64,000 nucleotides of DNA from Flexivirga alba (GCF_042661025.1 NZ_JBHSWH010000001.1:248001-312000), one strand, 5' to 3'; numbered from the stretch's first letter, positions 17,054 through 28,732 are shown. Notes: generated from the sequence alone by a model not told the origin. Numbers and translations are program-made.

Positions 17054-18555
17054 TTAGCGTCGCCGGACCCGCCGGCGGTGCAACGCCTGCCGGTCCAGGG
17101 GCGCCGACATCACGTCGCCCATCACCACGCCGGTGCTGATCGCCAGCGCCACCGCAGCTGCGCCCATCAGCGTGCTGACTGCTTCACCCTGCGTGGCGAC
17201 CGATGTGCCGACGATGCTGCCGGTCACTGCGTCATACATGCCACGGAAGATGCGCAATCCGGGCAACAGCGGGGACACCGCGGGCACGACGAGGACGAGC
17301 GCGGGAGCACCGAGCCGTAGGCCGATCAGGCGACCGAGGACGCCGATGGAGATTGCCGCCACCGCGAGCGACGTGGTCGCGCCGAGCCGGAAACCGCCCA
17401 GGCCGAGCGAGCTCGACAATCCGCCGGACAGGAACAGGCCGACTGCTCCGAGCAGGCCCGCCGGCAGCAGGTGCCGCGGCAACACCCGTGCGGTCACCGC
17501 ACTGCAAGTGGCGCCGATCGCCCCACAGATCACCCGCAACCAGAGCACAGCCGGCGCGGAACCGAAGGACAGTGCCTTGGGCGCGGTGAGCTCCAGGTCC
17601 AATGCCTTGTCCAGGCGCAGAGTGAACGACAGACCGGCGGCAACGCCAACGATGATCCCGGCGGTGGCGAGAAAGACGGTGAGCAGTCGGCCCGCGCCGG
17701 TGACCGGGTAGCCGGTGATCGCATCCTCGACGGCAGACGCCATCGCGCGGCCGGGCAGCAGCACGACGATGCCTGCCGCGACGGCATACGCGAAATCCGT
17801 TGGGGGCATGTGCAGCCCGAGCCATCCGTGGATCCCCACCAAGTAGCCCAGCCAGGCGAGCATCACCGAAACGGCACTGCCGGCAGCTGCCGAATAGAAG
17901 GAGGGCACGGCACGCTTGCCCAGCCATCGGCCGATCCGGTCGACGAGCAGTGCGGAGAGGATCGACACGACGATGGCCATCGTGTGACCGCCGAGAATCG
18001 CGCACACGGAGCCGGCCAGCCCGGCATACCCGAGGAGATCAACCAGCGTGGGTAGAGCCGTGCGCTGCGCTGGATCCGCCGTAGCTTGCGGGTCGCGGCG
18101 TCGACGTCATCGATGCCGCCGGCCACCAACTCCTCGACCAGCCGGTGCACCGCGGTCAGCCGGGCGAAATCCTTGGTGTTGGAGCGGACCACGCGCAGCA
18201 GGGTGACCGGCACACCCGCAGGAGTAGGTGCCTGCACGAGCAGGGACTGGTTGGTGATGTCGACCTCGAGGCGGCGCAAGCCGGCTGCTGCGGCAACCGC
18301 GACGACTGCCGCCTCCACATCACGCGTGCCGGCGCCGCAGCGCAGCAACAACTCGCCGACGCGCACCGCCAGCTCGAGCGCACCACGGACGGTCGCCTCC
18401 TGCTCGGGCGCCTCCATCGTGCGCGGGTCCCTGTATGGCGTGTGCCGCAGGCTGTCCGCGATCGGCATCGGTTCGGTGACCGGCTCGCCCTGCAGAAATC
18501 GCATGCGACCGGAGACGGGCATGCCGCCCGGGTCGGTGTCCTGAACCTCGTCCAC
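17054..18555 (-). CDS. ThrE-type threonine/serine exporter, frame broken by one missing base
   Basis: ThrE family membrane exporter of amino acids. The 5' frame carries the soluble N-terminal domain (ELAVRVGELLLRCGAGTRDVEAAVVAVAAAAGL..LEVDITNQSLLV); the 3' frame carries about ten membrane helices (MAIVVSILSALLVDRIGRWLGKRAVPSFYSAAAGSAV ... IFRGMYDAVTGS). They join as SARLYPRWLIS-LGYAGLAGSVCAILGGHTM if one C is restored at the GG (plus strand) at 18034-18035. GTG 18555 has TACGCT 6 bases upstream, a leaderless pattern. Full length would be about 500 residues. Confidence 0.8.
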
Positions 18556-18620
18556 TCGCTCAGCGTAGGACGGTCGCCCGGCGCGCGGTATGTGTCAGCT
18601 GAGCGTGGGCTGATATCGGC

Positions 18621-20377
18621 TTAATTGCCGAGCTGTAGCTTCAGGCTCGAGCTGCTCGGGATCGGCCACCACGACGCGCCGGATGAGAGGTGGGTGAGCG
18701 CGAAGACGGCTCCCAGCACGGCAATCACGATGCACAGCCCGATGATGATCCGGGTCAGCGGCTGGCCGCGCACGACACCGCGCACGATGCTGCGCGAACC
18801 GCGTCGCAGCGGTATGCCGCCCGGGCCCCACCACATCACCAGGGCACCGATGAGCACCCCGATGGCAACTGGAAGCGGCCTGCCGAGATAGACCGAGTCG
18901 TTCTCGGCCATCGAATAGATCAGTGCGACGGCCGCCGCGGTACAGCCGCCGACGAATGCCGGGATCAACACCGTCAGCAGCGTCGCCAGAGCTGCGACCA
19001 CGCCGTGCCACGGTGACGTGACGGCCGCGACGAAGGTGTCGGATTTGCGCGGTCCGGAGCTGTAGCGACGCAGCACCATCGAAGTGATCGTCTTGTCAGA
19101 CCAGCGAGCGGCAACGGCCCAGAGCACCAGCAGCGTGATGCCGACCGTCGGCAGCACGGCACTGATGCCGGCGAGCGCGGCCACGACTGCGGTCAGGGTG
19201 CCGGTGCGTGCGGACTGGCCGATGCGCGGGTCGGGCGGCGGCACGAACCGTCCGGGCGCCATCGACGGGACCGGCCGCTCGGAGTGGTCAGCGGGGCGCA
19301 CCACGTGACCGCCCGGTGCGGCATCCAGTCGCTCGGTCGGGTCGGGTCGGGTCGGTCCCGCGACGGGACGATCGAATCGCTCGGTGTCGGGCGCAGTGCC
19401 GCCGGCCAGTTGCTGTGTCACCGGCTTGCGCCGGTCGGCGCGATCGACCGGGGGCGACGCTGCGCGAGCACCGGGATCTCACCCGTGTCGCCGCCACCCG
19501 CGAAGATGTCGAGCGCGGCCAGCACCTCCCCCGCTGCAGGGCGACGGGTCGCGTCGGGGTCGAGCGCGGCCTCGAGAAGCGGGCGCAGTCGCGGATCGAC
19601 GCCGCTGAGGTCGTACTCGCCGCGGCATACGCGGTCCAGGACCACCGGCATCGGACCGCGGCCGAACGGCGCGCGACCGCTGGCGGCATACGCGAGGGTG
19701 GCGGCCCAGCCCCACCAGTCGGTGGCCTCGCTGACCTCGTCGCCCTCGACGATCTCCGGAGACAGGTAGCCGGGCGTGCCCATGACCAGGCCGGTCGAGG
19801 TGAGGCGCGAGTCGTCGGCGACGTGCGCGATGCCGAAATCGATCAGCACCGGGTCGTCTCCGACCATCAGCACGTTGCCCGGTTTGAGATCGCGGTGCAC
19901 GATGCCCGCCTTGTGTATGGCGCCCAGCGCATCCGCGAGGCCGCGGCCGAGCCGAGCCAGCCGCGCTGCGCCGAACGGTCCGTCGTCCTCGACCACTTCG
20001 TCGAGCGAGGCTCCCGGCACGAAACTGGTGACCAGGTAAGGGTTGTCGCCATCCACGTCGGCGTCCAGGAAGGGCGCGACGTGGGGAGACTTCACCCGCA
20101 CCAGGGTGCTGACCTCGCGTCGCAGCCGCTCGCGAGCGCCGCGGTCGTGCGCGATGTGTGCCCGCAGAACCTTCACGGCAACCGCCTGGCCGTCGGCGTC
20201 GAGCGCCTTGTAGACGACGCCCATGCCGCCCTCGCCGATCTTGCGGATCAGCTCGTAATCGCCGATCCGGTCCTGATCGGCCCGCTGGTCGCTGTCGTCG
20301 GCGCCCTGGATCACCGGCAGCCGGTGCGTACCAGCCACGCCGGACGCGCCGGAGTCCGAGCGACGGTCTGCAGTCAT
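18621..20377 (-). CDS. Membrane-linked Ser/Thr protein kinase, frame probably broken by one missing base
   Basis: The 5' part (20377 to about 19452) is a Hanks-type kinase: GEGGMGVVYKALD (about 48-60), Lys69, HRDLKPGN (161-168), DFG (180-182), GTPGYLSPE. The kinase frame stops at GTGA 19418-19421, where a second frame continues as a protein with about five membrane helices. A five-C run (GGGGG on the plus strand at 19450-19454) lies just before; adding one C gives QRRPPVDRADRRKPVTQQLAGG and one protein of about 585 residues with a C-terminal membrane region. Alternatively these are two coupled genes. ATG 20377 has TACCGT 7 bases upstream (leaderless). Confidence 0.75.
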
Positions 20378-20424
20378 AGAGCCCACGGTATGCGACAACG
20401 AACGGGACGCCGCGCACGCTTCAC

Positions 20425-20444
20425 GACGTGGCGAAAACCACGTC
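20425..20444 (-). terminator. Small hairpin after the CBS gene
   Basis: GACGTGG / CCACGTC 7-bp stem with a 6-base A-rich loop, 9 bases past the CBS protein stop. It has no clear U tract, so it may be a weak terminator or a 3'-end stabiliser. Confidence 0.45.
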
Positions 20445-20452
20445 AGCCAGAT

Positions 20453-20878
20453 TTAAGAGGTTATGTAGGACTCCAGCTGATCGCGCTCGCCCTGCAGCTC
20501 CTCCAGCCGGAATTTGACGATGTCGCCGATGCTGACGATGCCGACCAGTTTGTCGTCCTGCACGACCGGCAGGTGACGAAACCGATGCTCGGTCATCGAC
20601 GCGGCCAACGAACTCACTTCGTCGCCGGGCGCGCAGGTGATGACCACACTGGTCATCAGAGTGGACACCGGTCGTCCGAGCAGGCCCTCGACCCCACCAG
20701 GCAATGCACGCACTACGTCGCGTTCGCTGATGATGCCGGTGATCGCTCCGTCGTCGACCACCACCGCAGCACCGATGCGATGGTCGGCGAGGATCTGCAC
20801 GAACTCGCCGATCGTCGTCTCGGAGGTGATCGTCACGACGTCCGATCCCTTGCCCTTGAGCAGCTCTTGGATGCGCAT
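20453..20878 (-). CDS. CBS-domain pair protein
   Basis: 141-residue cytosolic protein made of two CBS motifs: VVTITSETTIGEFVQILADHRIGAAVVVDDGAITGIISERDVVRAL and VVITCAPGDEVSSLAASMTEHRFRHLPVVQDDKLVGIVSIGDIVKF. Such stand-alone Bateman modules bind adenine nucleotides and act as energy sensors. The start is ATG 20878 (MRIQELLKGKG); a longer in-frame extension has no CBS content. TACCGT sits 5 bases upstream, suggesting a leaderless start. Partner unknown. Confidence 0.88.
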   Translation of the reverse strand: MRIQELLKGKGSDVVTITSETTIGEFVQILADHRIGAAVVVDDGAITGIISERDVVRALPGGVEGLLGRPVSTLMTSVVITCAPGDEVSSLAASMTEHRFRHLPVVQDDKLVGIVSIGDIVKFRLEELQGERDQLESYITS

Positions 20879-21047
20879 GATCCACGGTAACGCCCTCGAC
20901 GCCGTCGTGGCCATGATCGGGCCGACGCGGCGGGTCGCTCGGGCTTGTACCGCCGAGGAGGAAGACCCTTGCGTCATACAGTGAGGGCGACGGTTTCGCG
21001 GCCTACAACATCCGTTGTGCCGCACCCGATCCGAGGGGTTGTGTCCG

Positions 21048-22453
<1,406 letters not shown>

Positions 22454-22457
<4 letters not shown>

Positions 22458-23224
22458 CCCTCGATCCGAAGCTGGGCAAGGCACTCGCCGCCTTCGCCGC
22501 GACCGATCCGATCCTGGTCGCCACCGATTTCGACGGTGTGCTCGCACCGCTGGTCGAGGATCCGTCAACGTCACGACCCGTTGCCGGGTCGATGGAGCTG
22601 CTGCGCGAACTCGCCACGCTGCCGGGAGTTTTCGTCGCCATCGTGTCGGGTCGGCACTTGGCGGCGCTACAGGCTCTCAGTGGCGTGACCGGCGATGATG
22701 CCATCGTGCTGGTGGGCTCGCACGGAGCGGAGCCGGACCGTCAGCTCCCACTGGACCTCACGTTCGACGACGCAGCACGGCAACGGCTGGCCGAGGCGAC
22801 CCGTGCGTTGGAGGCCGTCGCGGCTGCCCACCCGCCGACCCGCATCGAGCGCAAGCCGGCCGGGGTGGTGCTGCACACCCGCAGGGTCCCGTCCGAGATC
22901 GCTGCGGCGGCGAGCCGAGCGGCCCTCGCGATCGACATACCGGGTGTCGACGTGATGAACGGCAAGCAGATCGTCGAGCTGAGCGCACTGCCGATCACCA
23001 AGGGCAGTGCATTGCTCGCATTGGCAACGGAATTCGGCACAAGCGCGAGCCTCTACCTCGGCGACGACGTCACCGACGAGCGCGCGTTCGAAGCGCTGGC
23101 CGGCCGCCCGGGCAGCGTCACGATCAAGGTCGGTGACGGCAACACGGCCGCGTCCTTCCGGATCGACGGTCCGGCCGATGTCGTGCCGGTGTTCGAGACG
23201 CTGCGCGTGGCCCGCCGAGTCTGA
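22454..23224 (+). CDS. otsB: Trehalose-6-phosphate phosphatase
   Basis: 256-residue HAD phosphatase that removes phosphate from trehalose 6-phosphate. Motif I DFDGVLAP (25-32, nucleophile Asp25), motif II in FVAIVSGR, a Lys in NGKQIVELS, and motif III LYLGDDVTDERAFEAL with the metal-binding Asp pair. GTG 22454 overlaps the otsA stop. With otsA it makes trehalose as a compatible solute. Confidence 0.95.
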
Positions 23225-23379
23225 GCGGCCGTCGATTCGGTTCCGGCATACCCACCCGTCATCTCTGGCATGCGGTTAGAGTGTGGCTGGCGTCACACCC
23301 GTGTAGTGCGGGACAGGCGTCGCATCCATTCACAACGGATCGTCCGGCACGTTCCTGCCGGTGAAGGAGTTGCATCACC

Positions 23380-24495
23380 ATGGCCACAGTCACTTATGAC
23401 AGCGCCACCCGTGTCTATCCCGGGGCTGACACCGCATCGGTGGACAAGCTGAACATCGACATTCAGGACGGCGAGTTCCTCGTCCTCGTCGGCCCCTCCG
23501 GTTCTGGTAAGTCCACCGCGCTGCGCATGCTCGCCGGCCTCGAGGAAGTCAACGAGGGCCGAATCCTGATCGGGGACCGCGACGTCACCAACCTGTCCCC
23601 CAAGGACCGCGACGTCGCCATGGTCTTCCAGAACTACGCGCTCTACCCGCACATGTCGGTTGCCGACAACATGGGCTTCGCGCTGAAGATCGCCGGCGTC
23701 GCCAAGACCGAGATCCGCAGTCGCGTCGAGGAAGCCGCCAAGATCCTCGACCTCGAGGGCTACCTGGACCGCAAGCCGAAGGCGCTGTCCGGTGGTCAGC
23801 GGCAGCGGGTCGCGATGGGTCGCGCGATCGTCCGATCCCCTCAGGTCTTCCTGATGGATGAGCCGCTGTCCAACCTGGATGCCAAGCTGCGTGTGCAGAC
23901 CCGCACCCAAATCGCTTCTCTGCAAAGGCGATTGGGCGTCACCACCGTCTACGTGACGCACGACCAGGTCGAGGCCATGACGATGGGCGACCGCGTCGCA
24001 GTCCTCAAGGACGGCGTCCTGCAGCAGCTGGACACCCCGCGCCGCATGTACGACCACCCCAACAACGTCTTCGTTGCCGGATTCATCGGCTCGCCGGCGA
24101 TGAACCTGCTCGAGGTGCCGGTCACCGACGCAGGCGTCAAGCTCGGTTCGCTCGTCCACCCGGTGGACCGCGCAACACTGGCGAAGGCGGAGACCACGGT
24201 CACTGTCGGAATCCGCCCCGAAGACCTCGTGCCCACCACCGAAGGCGGCATCCCGGTGGAGGTCGACGTCGTCGAGGAGCTCGGCGCCGACGCCTACATT
24301 TACGGCCGCACCACGATCGGCGAGCAGCCGGGCGAGAAGCAGCTCGGCGGTGCGGACAACGAGAAGCAGATCGTCGCCCGCGTCGATGGCCGCCAGGTGC
24401 CCGACAAGGGGCAGACCATCCACTTCGCGCCCAAGGGCGAGGGCGACCACCTGCACCTCTTCCACCCCAAGACCGGCGAGCGCATCGAGTCCTGA
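23380..24495 (+). CDS. ugpC: MsiK/UgpC-type ATPase for sugar ABC transporters
   Basis: 371-residue cytosolic ATPase. Walker A GPSGSGKST (38-46), Q-loop VFQNYALYP (82-90), signature LSGGQ (136-140), Walker B VFLMDEP (156-162), H-loop YVTHDQ, and a C-terminal regulatory TOBE/MalK-like domain from about residue 240. Genes of this type stand alone in actinobacteria and serve many sugar permeases. AAGGAG lies about 10 bases before the ATG. No permease is adjacent, so it could power the left-edge transporter (inference). It follows the trehalose genes but has its own 155-base upstream region. Confidence 0.93.
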   Translation: MATVTYDSATRVYPGADTASVDKLNIDIQDGEFLVLVGPSGSGKSTALRMLAGLEEVNEGRILIGDRDVTNLSPKDRDVAMVFQNYALYPHMSVADNMGFALKIAGVAKTEIRSRVEEAAKILDLEGYLDRKPKALSGGQRQRVAMGRAIVRSPQVFLMDEPLSNLDAKLRVQTRTQIASLQRRLGVTTVYVTHDQVEAMTMGDRVAVLKDGVLQQLDTPRRMYDHPNNVFVAGFIGSPAMNLLEVPVTDAGVKLGSLVHPVDRATLAKAETTVTVGIRPEDLVPTTEGGIPVEVDVVEELGADAYIYGRTTIGEQPGEKQLGGADNEKQIVARVDGRQVPDKGQTIHFAPKGEGDHLHLFHPKTGERIES

Positions 24496-24517
24496 CAAGG
24501 CACGGCGGCATACCTTC

Positions 24518-24612
24518 GCCGAGAGGCTCAGCAAAGCACTGAGAGGCTCAGTAGATCCCCGAAATACGGGTGAGATTACCGAGCCTCTCGGTATGTATCT
24601 GAGCCTCTCGGC
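24518..24612. repeat. Nested palindrome with four GAGAGGCTC arms, likely terminator
   Basis: Outer perfect 14-bp stem GCCGAGAGGCTCAG (24518-24531) / CTGAGCCTCTCGGC (24599-24612); inner stem GAGAGGCTC (24541-24549) / GAGCCTCTC (24581-24589); and a small CCCG/CGGG hairpin in the centre. All four arms carry the same core, so several alternative foldings are possible. It follows the ATPase gene and may terminate it. Same design as the element at 16002-16086 with a different sequence. Confidence 0.75.
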
Positions 24613-24634
24613 GGGGTAAGGGCACAATGGGGTC

Positions 24635-25876
24635 GTGGCACTCGATATGACCACGGCCCGTCCCTGGCCCGCGCTGCTCGACCTCCCGTGGCGACAGCCG
24701 CTGGAGGAGTGGCCGGAAGAGCAACTCGCCGCGCTGCCGCGGGGCCTCTCCCGGCACGTCGTACGATTCGTGCGCCTCGAGGGGCGTGTCGTCGCGATCA
24801 AGGAGATCAAGGCCGACATCGCAGTACGCGAATACAACATGCTGCGCATGCTGCGGCGACTCGGTCAGCCCGTCGTGGAGCCGATCGGAGTGGTCCGCGG
24901 CCGTCTCACCAAGGGTGGCGAGCCGCTGGATGCGTGCCTGCTCACCCGGCACCTGCAGTTCTCGCTGCCCTACCGCGCGATGCTGAGCCAGAGCCTGCGG
25001 CCCGAGACCGCCACACGGTTGATCGATGCTCTCGCGGTGCTACTGGTGCGCCTGCACCTGATCGGATTCTGGTGGGGTGACGTCTCGTTGTCCAACACGC
25101 TCTTCAAGCGCAGCGCCGGCGAGTTCGCGGCATACCTGGTGGACGCCGAGACCGGCGAGTTGCACGACAAGCTGACCGACGGACAGCGGGAGCACGACCT
25201 GGACATCGCCCGTGTCAACATTGCCGGTGAGCTGATGGACCTGCAGGCCGGCGGCTTCCTCGGTGATGAGTACGACCCGGTCGAGGTGTCCGACCGCATC
25301 ATCGAGCGCTATCAGATCCTGTGGAAGGAACTCACCGCGATCGAGCGATTCGACGTCGGCGAGCGCTGGCGGGTCGATGAGCGGATCCGGCAGCTCAACT
25401 CGCTCGGCTTCGACGTCGGGGAGCTCGACATCACGACGGACTTCGACGGGGCAACGATCCAGATCCAGCCGAAAATCGTTGATGCCGGCCATCATTCACG
25501 CCGCCTGCTGCGGCTGGCCGGGCTCGACGTCGAGGACAACCAGGCGCGTCGGTTGCTCAACGACCTGGACTCATACCGGGCCGCCAACGACCGGCAGAAC
25601 GACGACGAGGAGCAGGTCGCGCACGACTGGCTGATGCAGATCTACGAGCCCGTCACCCGTACCGCGCCGCCGGAGATGCGCCGCAAGATCGAGCCGGCGG
25701 AGCTGTTCCACGAAGTGCTCGAGCACCGGTGGTACATGTCGGAGGCCGCGCACCGCGACTTCCCGATCGAGGAGGCCGCCCGCGACTACATCGCGACGGT
25801 GCTCCCGGCCAAACCGGACGACAGCACCGTCGTCGGTGTCGACACCGAGGAGATGCCGGTCCGCGCCGACCGCTGA
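24635..25876 (+). CDS. DUF4032 protein with kinase-like (LPS kinase) N-terminal region
   Basis: 413-residue cytosolic protein conserved in actinobacteria. The N-terminal half looks kinase-like: RFVRLEGRVVAIKEIKADIAVREYNMLRMLRRLG (Lys-like region), ALAVLLVRLHLIGFWWGDVSLSNTLFKR (catalytic-loop-like HxxxFWWGDVSLSN) and YLVDAETGE (DFG-like position). The C-terminal half is the DUF4032 part ending in an acidic tail. GTG 24635 has CACAAT 6 bases upstream (leaderless); ATG 24650 is an alternative. The stop abuts the convergent TM2 gene with no spacer. Role unknown. Confidence 0.85.
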   Translation: MALDMTTARPWPALLDLPWRQPLEEWPEEQLAALPRGLSRHVVRFVRLEGRVVAIKEIKADIAVREYNMLRMLRRLGQPVVEPIGVVRGRLTKGGEPLDACLLTRHLQFSLPYRAMLSQSLRPETATRLIDALAVLLVRLHLIGFWWGDVSLSNTLFKRSAGEFAAYLVDAETGELHDKLTDGQREHDLDIARVNIAGELMDLQAGGFLGDEYDPVEVSDRIIERYQILWKELTAIERFDVGERWRVDERIRQLNSLGFDVGELDITTDFDGATIQIQPKIVDAGHHSRRLLRLAGLDVEDNQARRLLNDLDSYRAANDRQNDDEEQVAHDWLMQIYEPVTRTAPPEMRRKIEPAELFHEVLEHRWYMSEAAHRDFPIEEAARDYIATVLPAKPDDSTVVGVDTEEMPVRADR

Positions 25877-26236
25877 CTATGCCAGCGGCTTGCCCTCGGA
25901 GTCGTTGATCTTGTGCATCAGCAGCATGATGAAGTCGATGAGGGACCAGATGCCACATGCACCGAGCGTGACGAGCTTCAGGACGCCGAGGCCGATATGG
26001 CCGAGGTAAAACCGGTCGACACCGAGCCCGCCGAGGAAGAACGACAACAGCACCGCGGTCATCCAGTCCTTGCTGGAGAAGATCCCCGGGAGCTGCTTGG
26101 CCTGGAGCACTGCGCCCGTGCTTGCGTCCCGGACCGGGGTCTCGCCCTTGATCGCACCGGCCGCAGCCATCTGCGCGAGTTGCGAGTAGGGCCCGAAACC
26201 ATACGTCAGACCACACGGGATCTCGGCTGGTTCCAT
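25877..26236 (-). CDS. TM2-domain membrane protein
   Basis: 119-residue protein. About 60 polar N-terminal residues (GPYSQLAQMAAAGAIKGETPVRDASTGAVLQAKQLPGIF) precede a TM2 domain: KDWMTAVLLSFFLGGLGVDRFYLG, a polar turn, then LGVLKLVTLGACGIWSLIDFIMLL. Two membrane helices are expected. ATG 26236 is chosen because the longer frame upstream lacks family content. Function of TM2 proteins is not settled. Confidence 0.82.
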   Translation of the reverse strand: MEPAEIPCGLTYGFGPYSQLAQMAAAGAIKGETPVRDASTGAVLQAKQLPGIFSSKDWMTAVLLSFFLGGLGVDRFYLGHIGLGVLKLVTLGACGIWSLIDFIMLLMHKINDSEGKPLA

Positions 26237-26280
26237 CAAGCGGGCGCGCGGCTCACGCCAGCAACAGGGACTGGTTCGAG

Positions 26281-27237
26281 TCAGGCCTGCGCGCGCAGTC
26301 GGGCCACTTCGTAGAGCGTCACCGATGCGGCGATGCCGGCGTTCAGCGACTCGACCGCCGAGCTCATCGGCACCGACACGATCTGGTCGCACGTCTCGCT
26401 CACCAACCGGGACAGGCCCTTGCCCTCCGAGCCCACGACGATGACCAGCGGCTCGGTCGCCAGCTCCAGGCCGGGCAGTTCGACATCGCCGTCCATGTCG
26501 AGGCCGACGACGAAGAAGCCGGCCTTACGGAAGTCGTTCAGGGTCCGGGTCAGGTTGCCGGCCAACGCGACCGGGACGCGCGCCGCAGCACCGGCCGAAG
26601 TCTTCCAGGCGGCGGCCGTCATACCTGCCGAACGACGCTCGGGGACGATCACGCCGTGCCCGCCGAAGGCCGCGACGGACCGCAAGATCGCGCCGAGGTT
26701 GCGCGGGTCGGTGATGCCGTCCAGCGCCACGACCAGCTGGGTGCCCGGCGCCTCGGGGTTGATCAGGTCGTCCGGGTGCGCGTAGTCGTATGCCGGGACC
26801 TGCAACGCCAGCCCCTGGTGCGGGGTGCCGTCGGCCATCCGGTCGAGCTCGGTCCGCTGAGCCTCCATGATCGGGAGCTCCCGGTCGGCGGCGAGCTTCA
26901 GCGACTCCTTGACGCGGTCGTCGGAGTCGATGCGCCCGGCGACGTACAGGGCGGTCGCGGGTATGCCGACGCGCAGCGCCTCCAGGACCGAGTTGCGGCC
27001 GACGATCAGCTCGCCCGACTGCTTGGTGGAGCGCTGCGGCCGCCTGGTAGCGGCCTGCTTGCCGCCATCCGACTTCTGAGCTGCCTTGTAAGCCTTGTGA
27101 TTTGGGCGGTCGCCGGCCTTCGGGGTCGGGCCCTTGCCCTCCAGCGAACGCCGCTTGTGGCCGCCGGTGCCCACCAGCGGGCCCTTGCGGGAGTTGCCCT
27201 TGCGGATCGCTCCGCGGCGGCTTGAATTTCCAGGCAC
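26281..27237 (-). CDS. rlmB: 23S rRNA (guanosine-2'-O-)-methyltransferase RlmB/TrmH family
   Basis: 318-residue SPOUT methyltransferase that 2'-O-methylates rRNA. A basic N-terminal tail of about 75 residues (KGNSRKGPLVGTGGHKRRSLEGKG) leads to the substrate-binding domain (ELIVGRNSVLEALRVGIPATALYVAG) and the knotted domain with LDGITDPRNLGAILRSVAAFGGHGVIVPERRSAG, VVGSEGKGLSRLVSETCDQIVSVPM and SLNAGIAASVTLYE. GTG 27237 starts one base after the cysS stop, so cysS-rlmB are co-transcribed, as in other actinobacteria. Confidence 0.92.
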   Translation of the reverse strand: MPGNSSRRGAIRKGNSRKGPLVGTGGHKRRSLEGKGPTPKAGDRPNHKAYKAAQKSDGGKQAATRRPQRSTKQSGELIVGRNSVLEALRVGIPATALYVAGRIDSDDRVKESLKLAADRELPIMEAQRTELDRMADGTPHQGLALQVPAYDYAHPDDLINPEAPGTQLVVALDGITDPRNLGAILRSVAAFGGHGVIVPERRSAGMTAAAWKTSAGAAARVPVALAGNLTRTLNDFRKAGFFVVGLDMDGDVELPGLELATEPLVIVVGSEGKGLSRLVSETCDQIVSVPMSSAVESLNAGIAASVTLYEVARLRAQA

Positions 27238-27238
27238 G

Positions 27239-28659
27239 TCAGTCGTCCTTCGTCGGTTTGCCGGTGACCGTCCAGCGGGCGCCATCCGGCCCGTCCTCCA
27301 CGGTGATGCCGGCGGTAGTCAGCTGGTCACGGATCTGGTCCGCTGTCCCAAAGTCGCGCTCCTTGCGGGCGCGCGCACGTGCTTCGATCAATGCCTCGAC
27401 CAGGGCAGCGAGCGCCTCCGAGGTCGCGCCGTCGTCGCCGGAATTCCACTGCGCTGCAAGCGGATTGACGCCCAGCACTTCGGTCATCGCGACGACTTGG
27501 CCGGCTATCTCCGCGGCTCGGTCGTTGTCGCCGTCGTCGAGGGCGATGTTGCCCTCGCGGATCAGGTCGAAGACCACCGCGAGCGCGCCGGAGACGTTGA
27601 GGTCGTCATCCATCGCCTCCGTGAATGCCGTTGGTATGGCGCCAGACTCGGCGACACCGTCCGGCAACGCGCGGTCCAGGAAACCCTCGATCCGGTCGAC
27701 AGCGGCAGCGGCCTCGTCGAGCGAGCCGGCCTGGTATTCGATCGTCGAGCGGTAGTGCACCGCGCTCAGGTAGTAACGCAGCACCAGCGGGCGTACGGTC
27801 TTGGTCAGCTCGAGCACCGCAAGGCTGTTGCCGAGCGATTTGCTCATCTTCTCGCCGGAGATGGTCACCCAGCCGTTGTGCATCCAGTAGCGGGCGAAAC
27901 CCAGTCCGGCAGCACGGGATTGGGCTTGTTCGTTCTCGTGGTGCGGGAAGCGCAGGTCGATGCCGCCGCCGTGTATGTCGAAGGTGTCGCCCAGCCAGCG
28001 GCGCACCATCGCGGAGCACTCCAGGTGCCAGCCGGGACGCCCCTCGCCCCAGGGTGTCGGCCACGACGCGCTTGCCGGCTCGCCGGCCTTGGTGCCCTTC
28101 CAAAGGGCGAAGTCGCGAGGGTCCCGCTTGCCGCGCGGGTCGGCGTCGGCGGCGGGCTCCATGTCGTCAATGCGCTGGCGGGTCAGCTCGCCATACTCCG
28201 GCCAGGACTTGACGTCGAAGTAGACGTCACCGGAGCCGTCCTCCGCCGGGTAGGCGTGGCCCTTGTCGATGAGCATCCGGATCAGGTCGACCATGTCGGT
28301 GACATGCCCGGTGGCGCGCGGCTCGTAGCTCGGTCGCAGCACTCCCAGCAGGTCGAGGGCGTCGTTGGTGGCGCGCTCGAAGTCGTAGGACCACTGGTTC
28401 CAGGGAACGTCGGCCTCGGCGGATTTGGTCAGGATCTTGTCGTCGATGTCGGTCACGTTGCGCACGAGCGTCACGTCATACCCGTGGCCCGTGGTGAGCC
28501 AGCGGCGCAGGATGTCGAAGGCGACAGCGAAGCGCACATGGCCGATGTGCGGAGCCCCTGCGTGGTGAGCCCGCAGATGTAGATGCCGACGTGTCCCTCG
28601 CGCAGTGGCTCGAAAGGCCGCTGGGTTCCGGTGGCGGTGTCGAAGATCTGCAAAGTCAC
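27239..28659 (-). CDS. cysS: Cysteinyl-tRNA synthetase, frame broken by one missing base
   Basis: Class I aminoacyl-tRNA synthetase charging tRNA-Cys. GTG 28659 opens MTLQIFDTATGTQRPFEPLREGHVGIYICGLTTQG with the zinc Cys; the frame then shifts and continues as APHIGHVRFAVAFDILRRWL with the HIGH motif. One G missing from the GGGG run (CCCC on plus, 28555-28558) explains it. Later parts: CSAMVRRWLGDTFDIHGGGIDLRFPHHENE, GEKMSKSLGN (KMSKS), and a C-terminal DALR-like domain. Being essential, the gene is surely intact in the organism. TAAACT 6 bases before GTG suggests a leaderless mRNA. Confidence 0.92.
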
Positions 28660-28732
28660 CCGCCGAGTTTAACGGCCCGCGAGCCCTCGCCCCGCCACTC
28701 GACTCACTCGCTCGGCGCGGGTCGAGCGTCGT

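Noticed and set aside
18621..19421. A separate gene for the membrane part of the Ser/Thr kinase
   Set aside because: Possible because of the GTGA overlap, but the five-C run just upstream and the natural read-through QRRPPVDRADRRKP favour one kinase gene; kept as an alternative in the feature.
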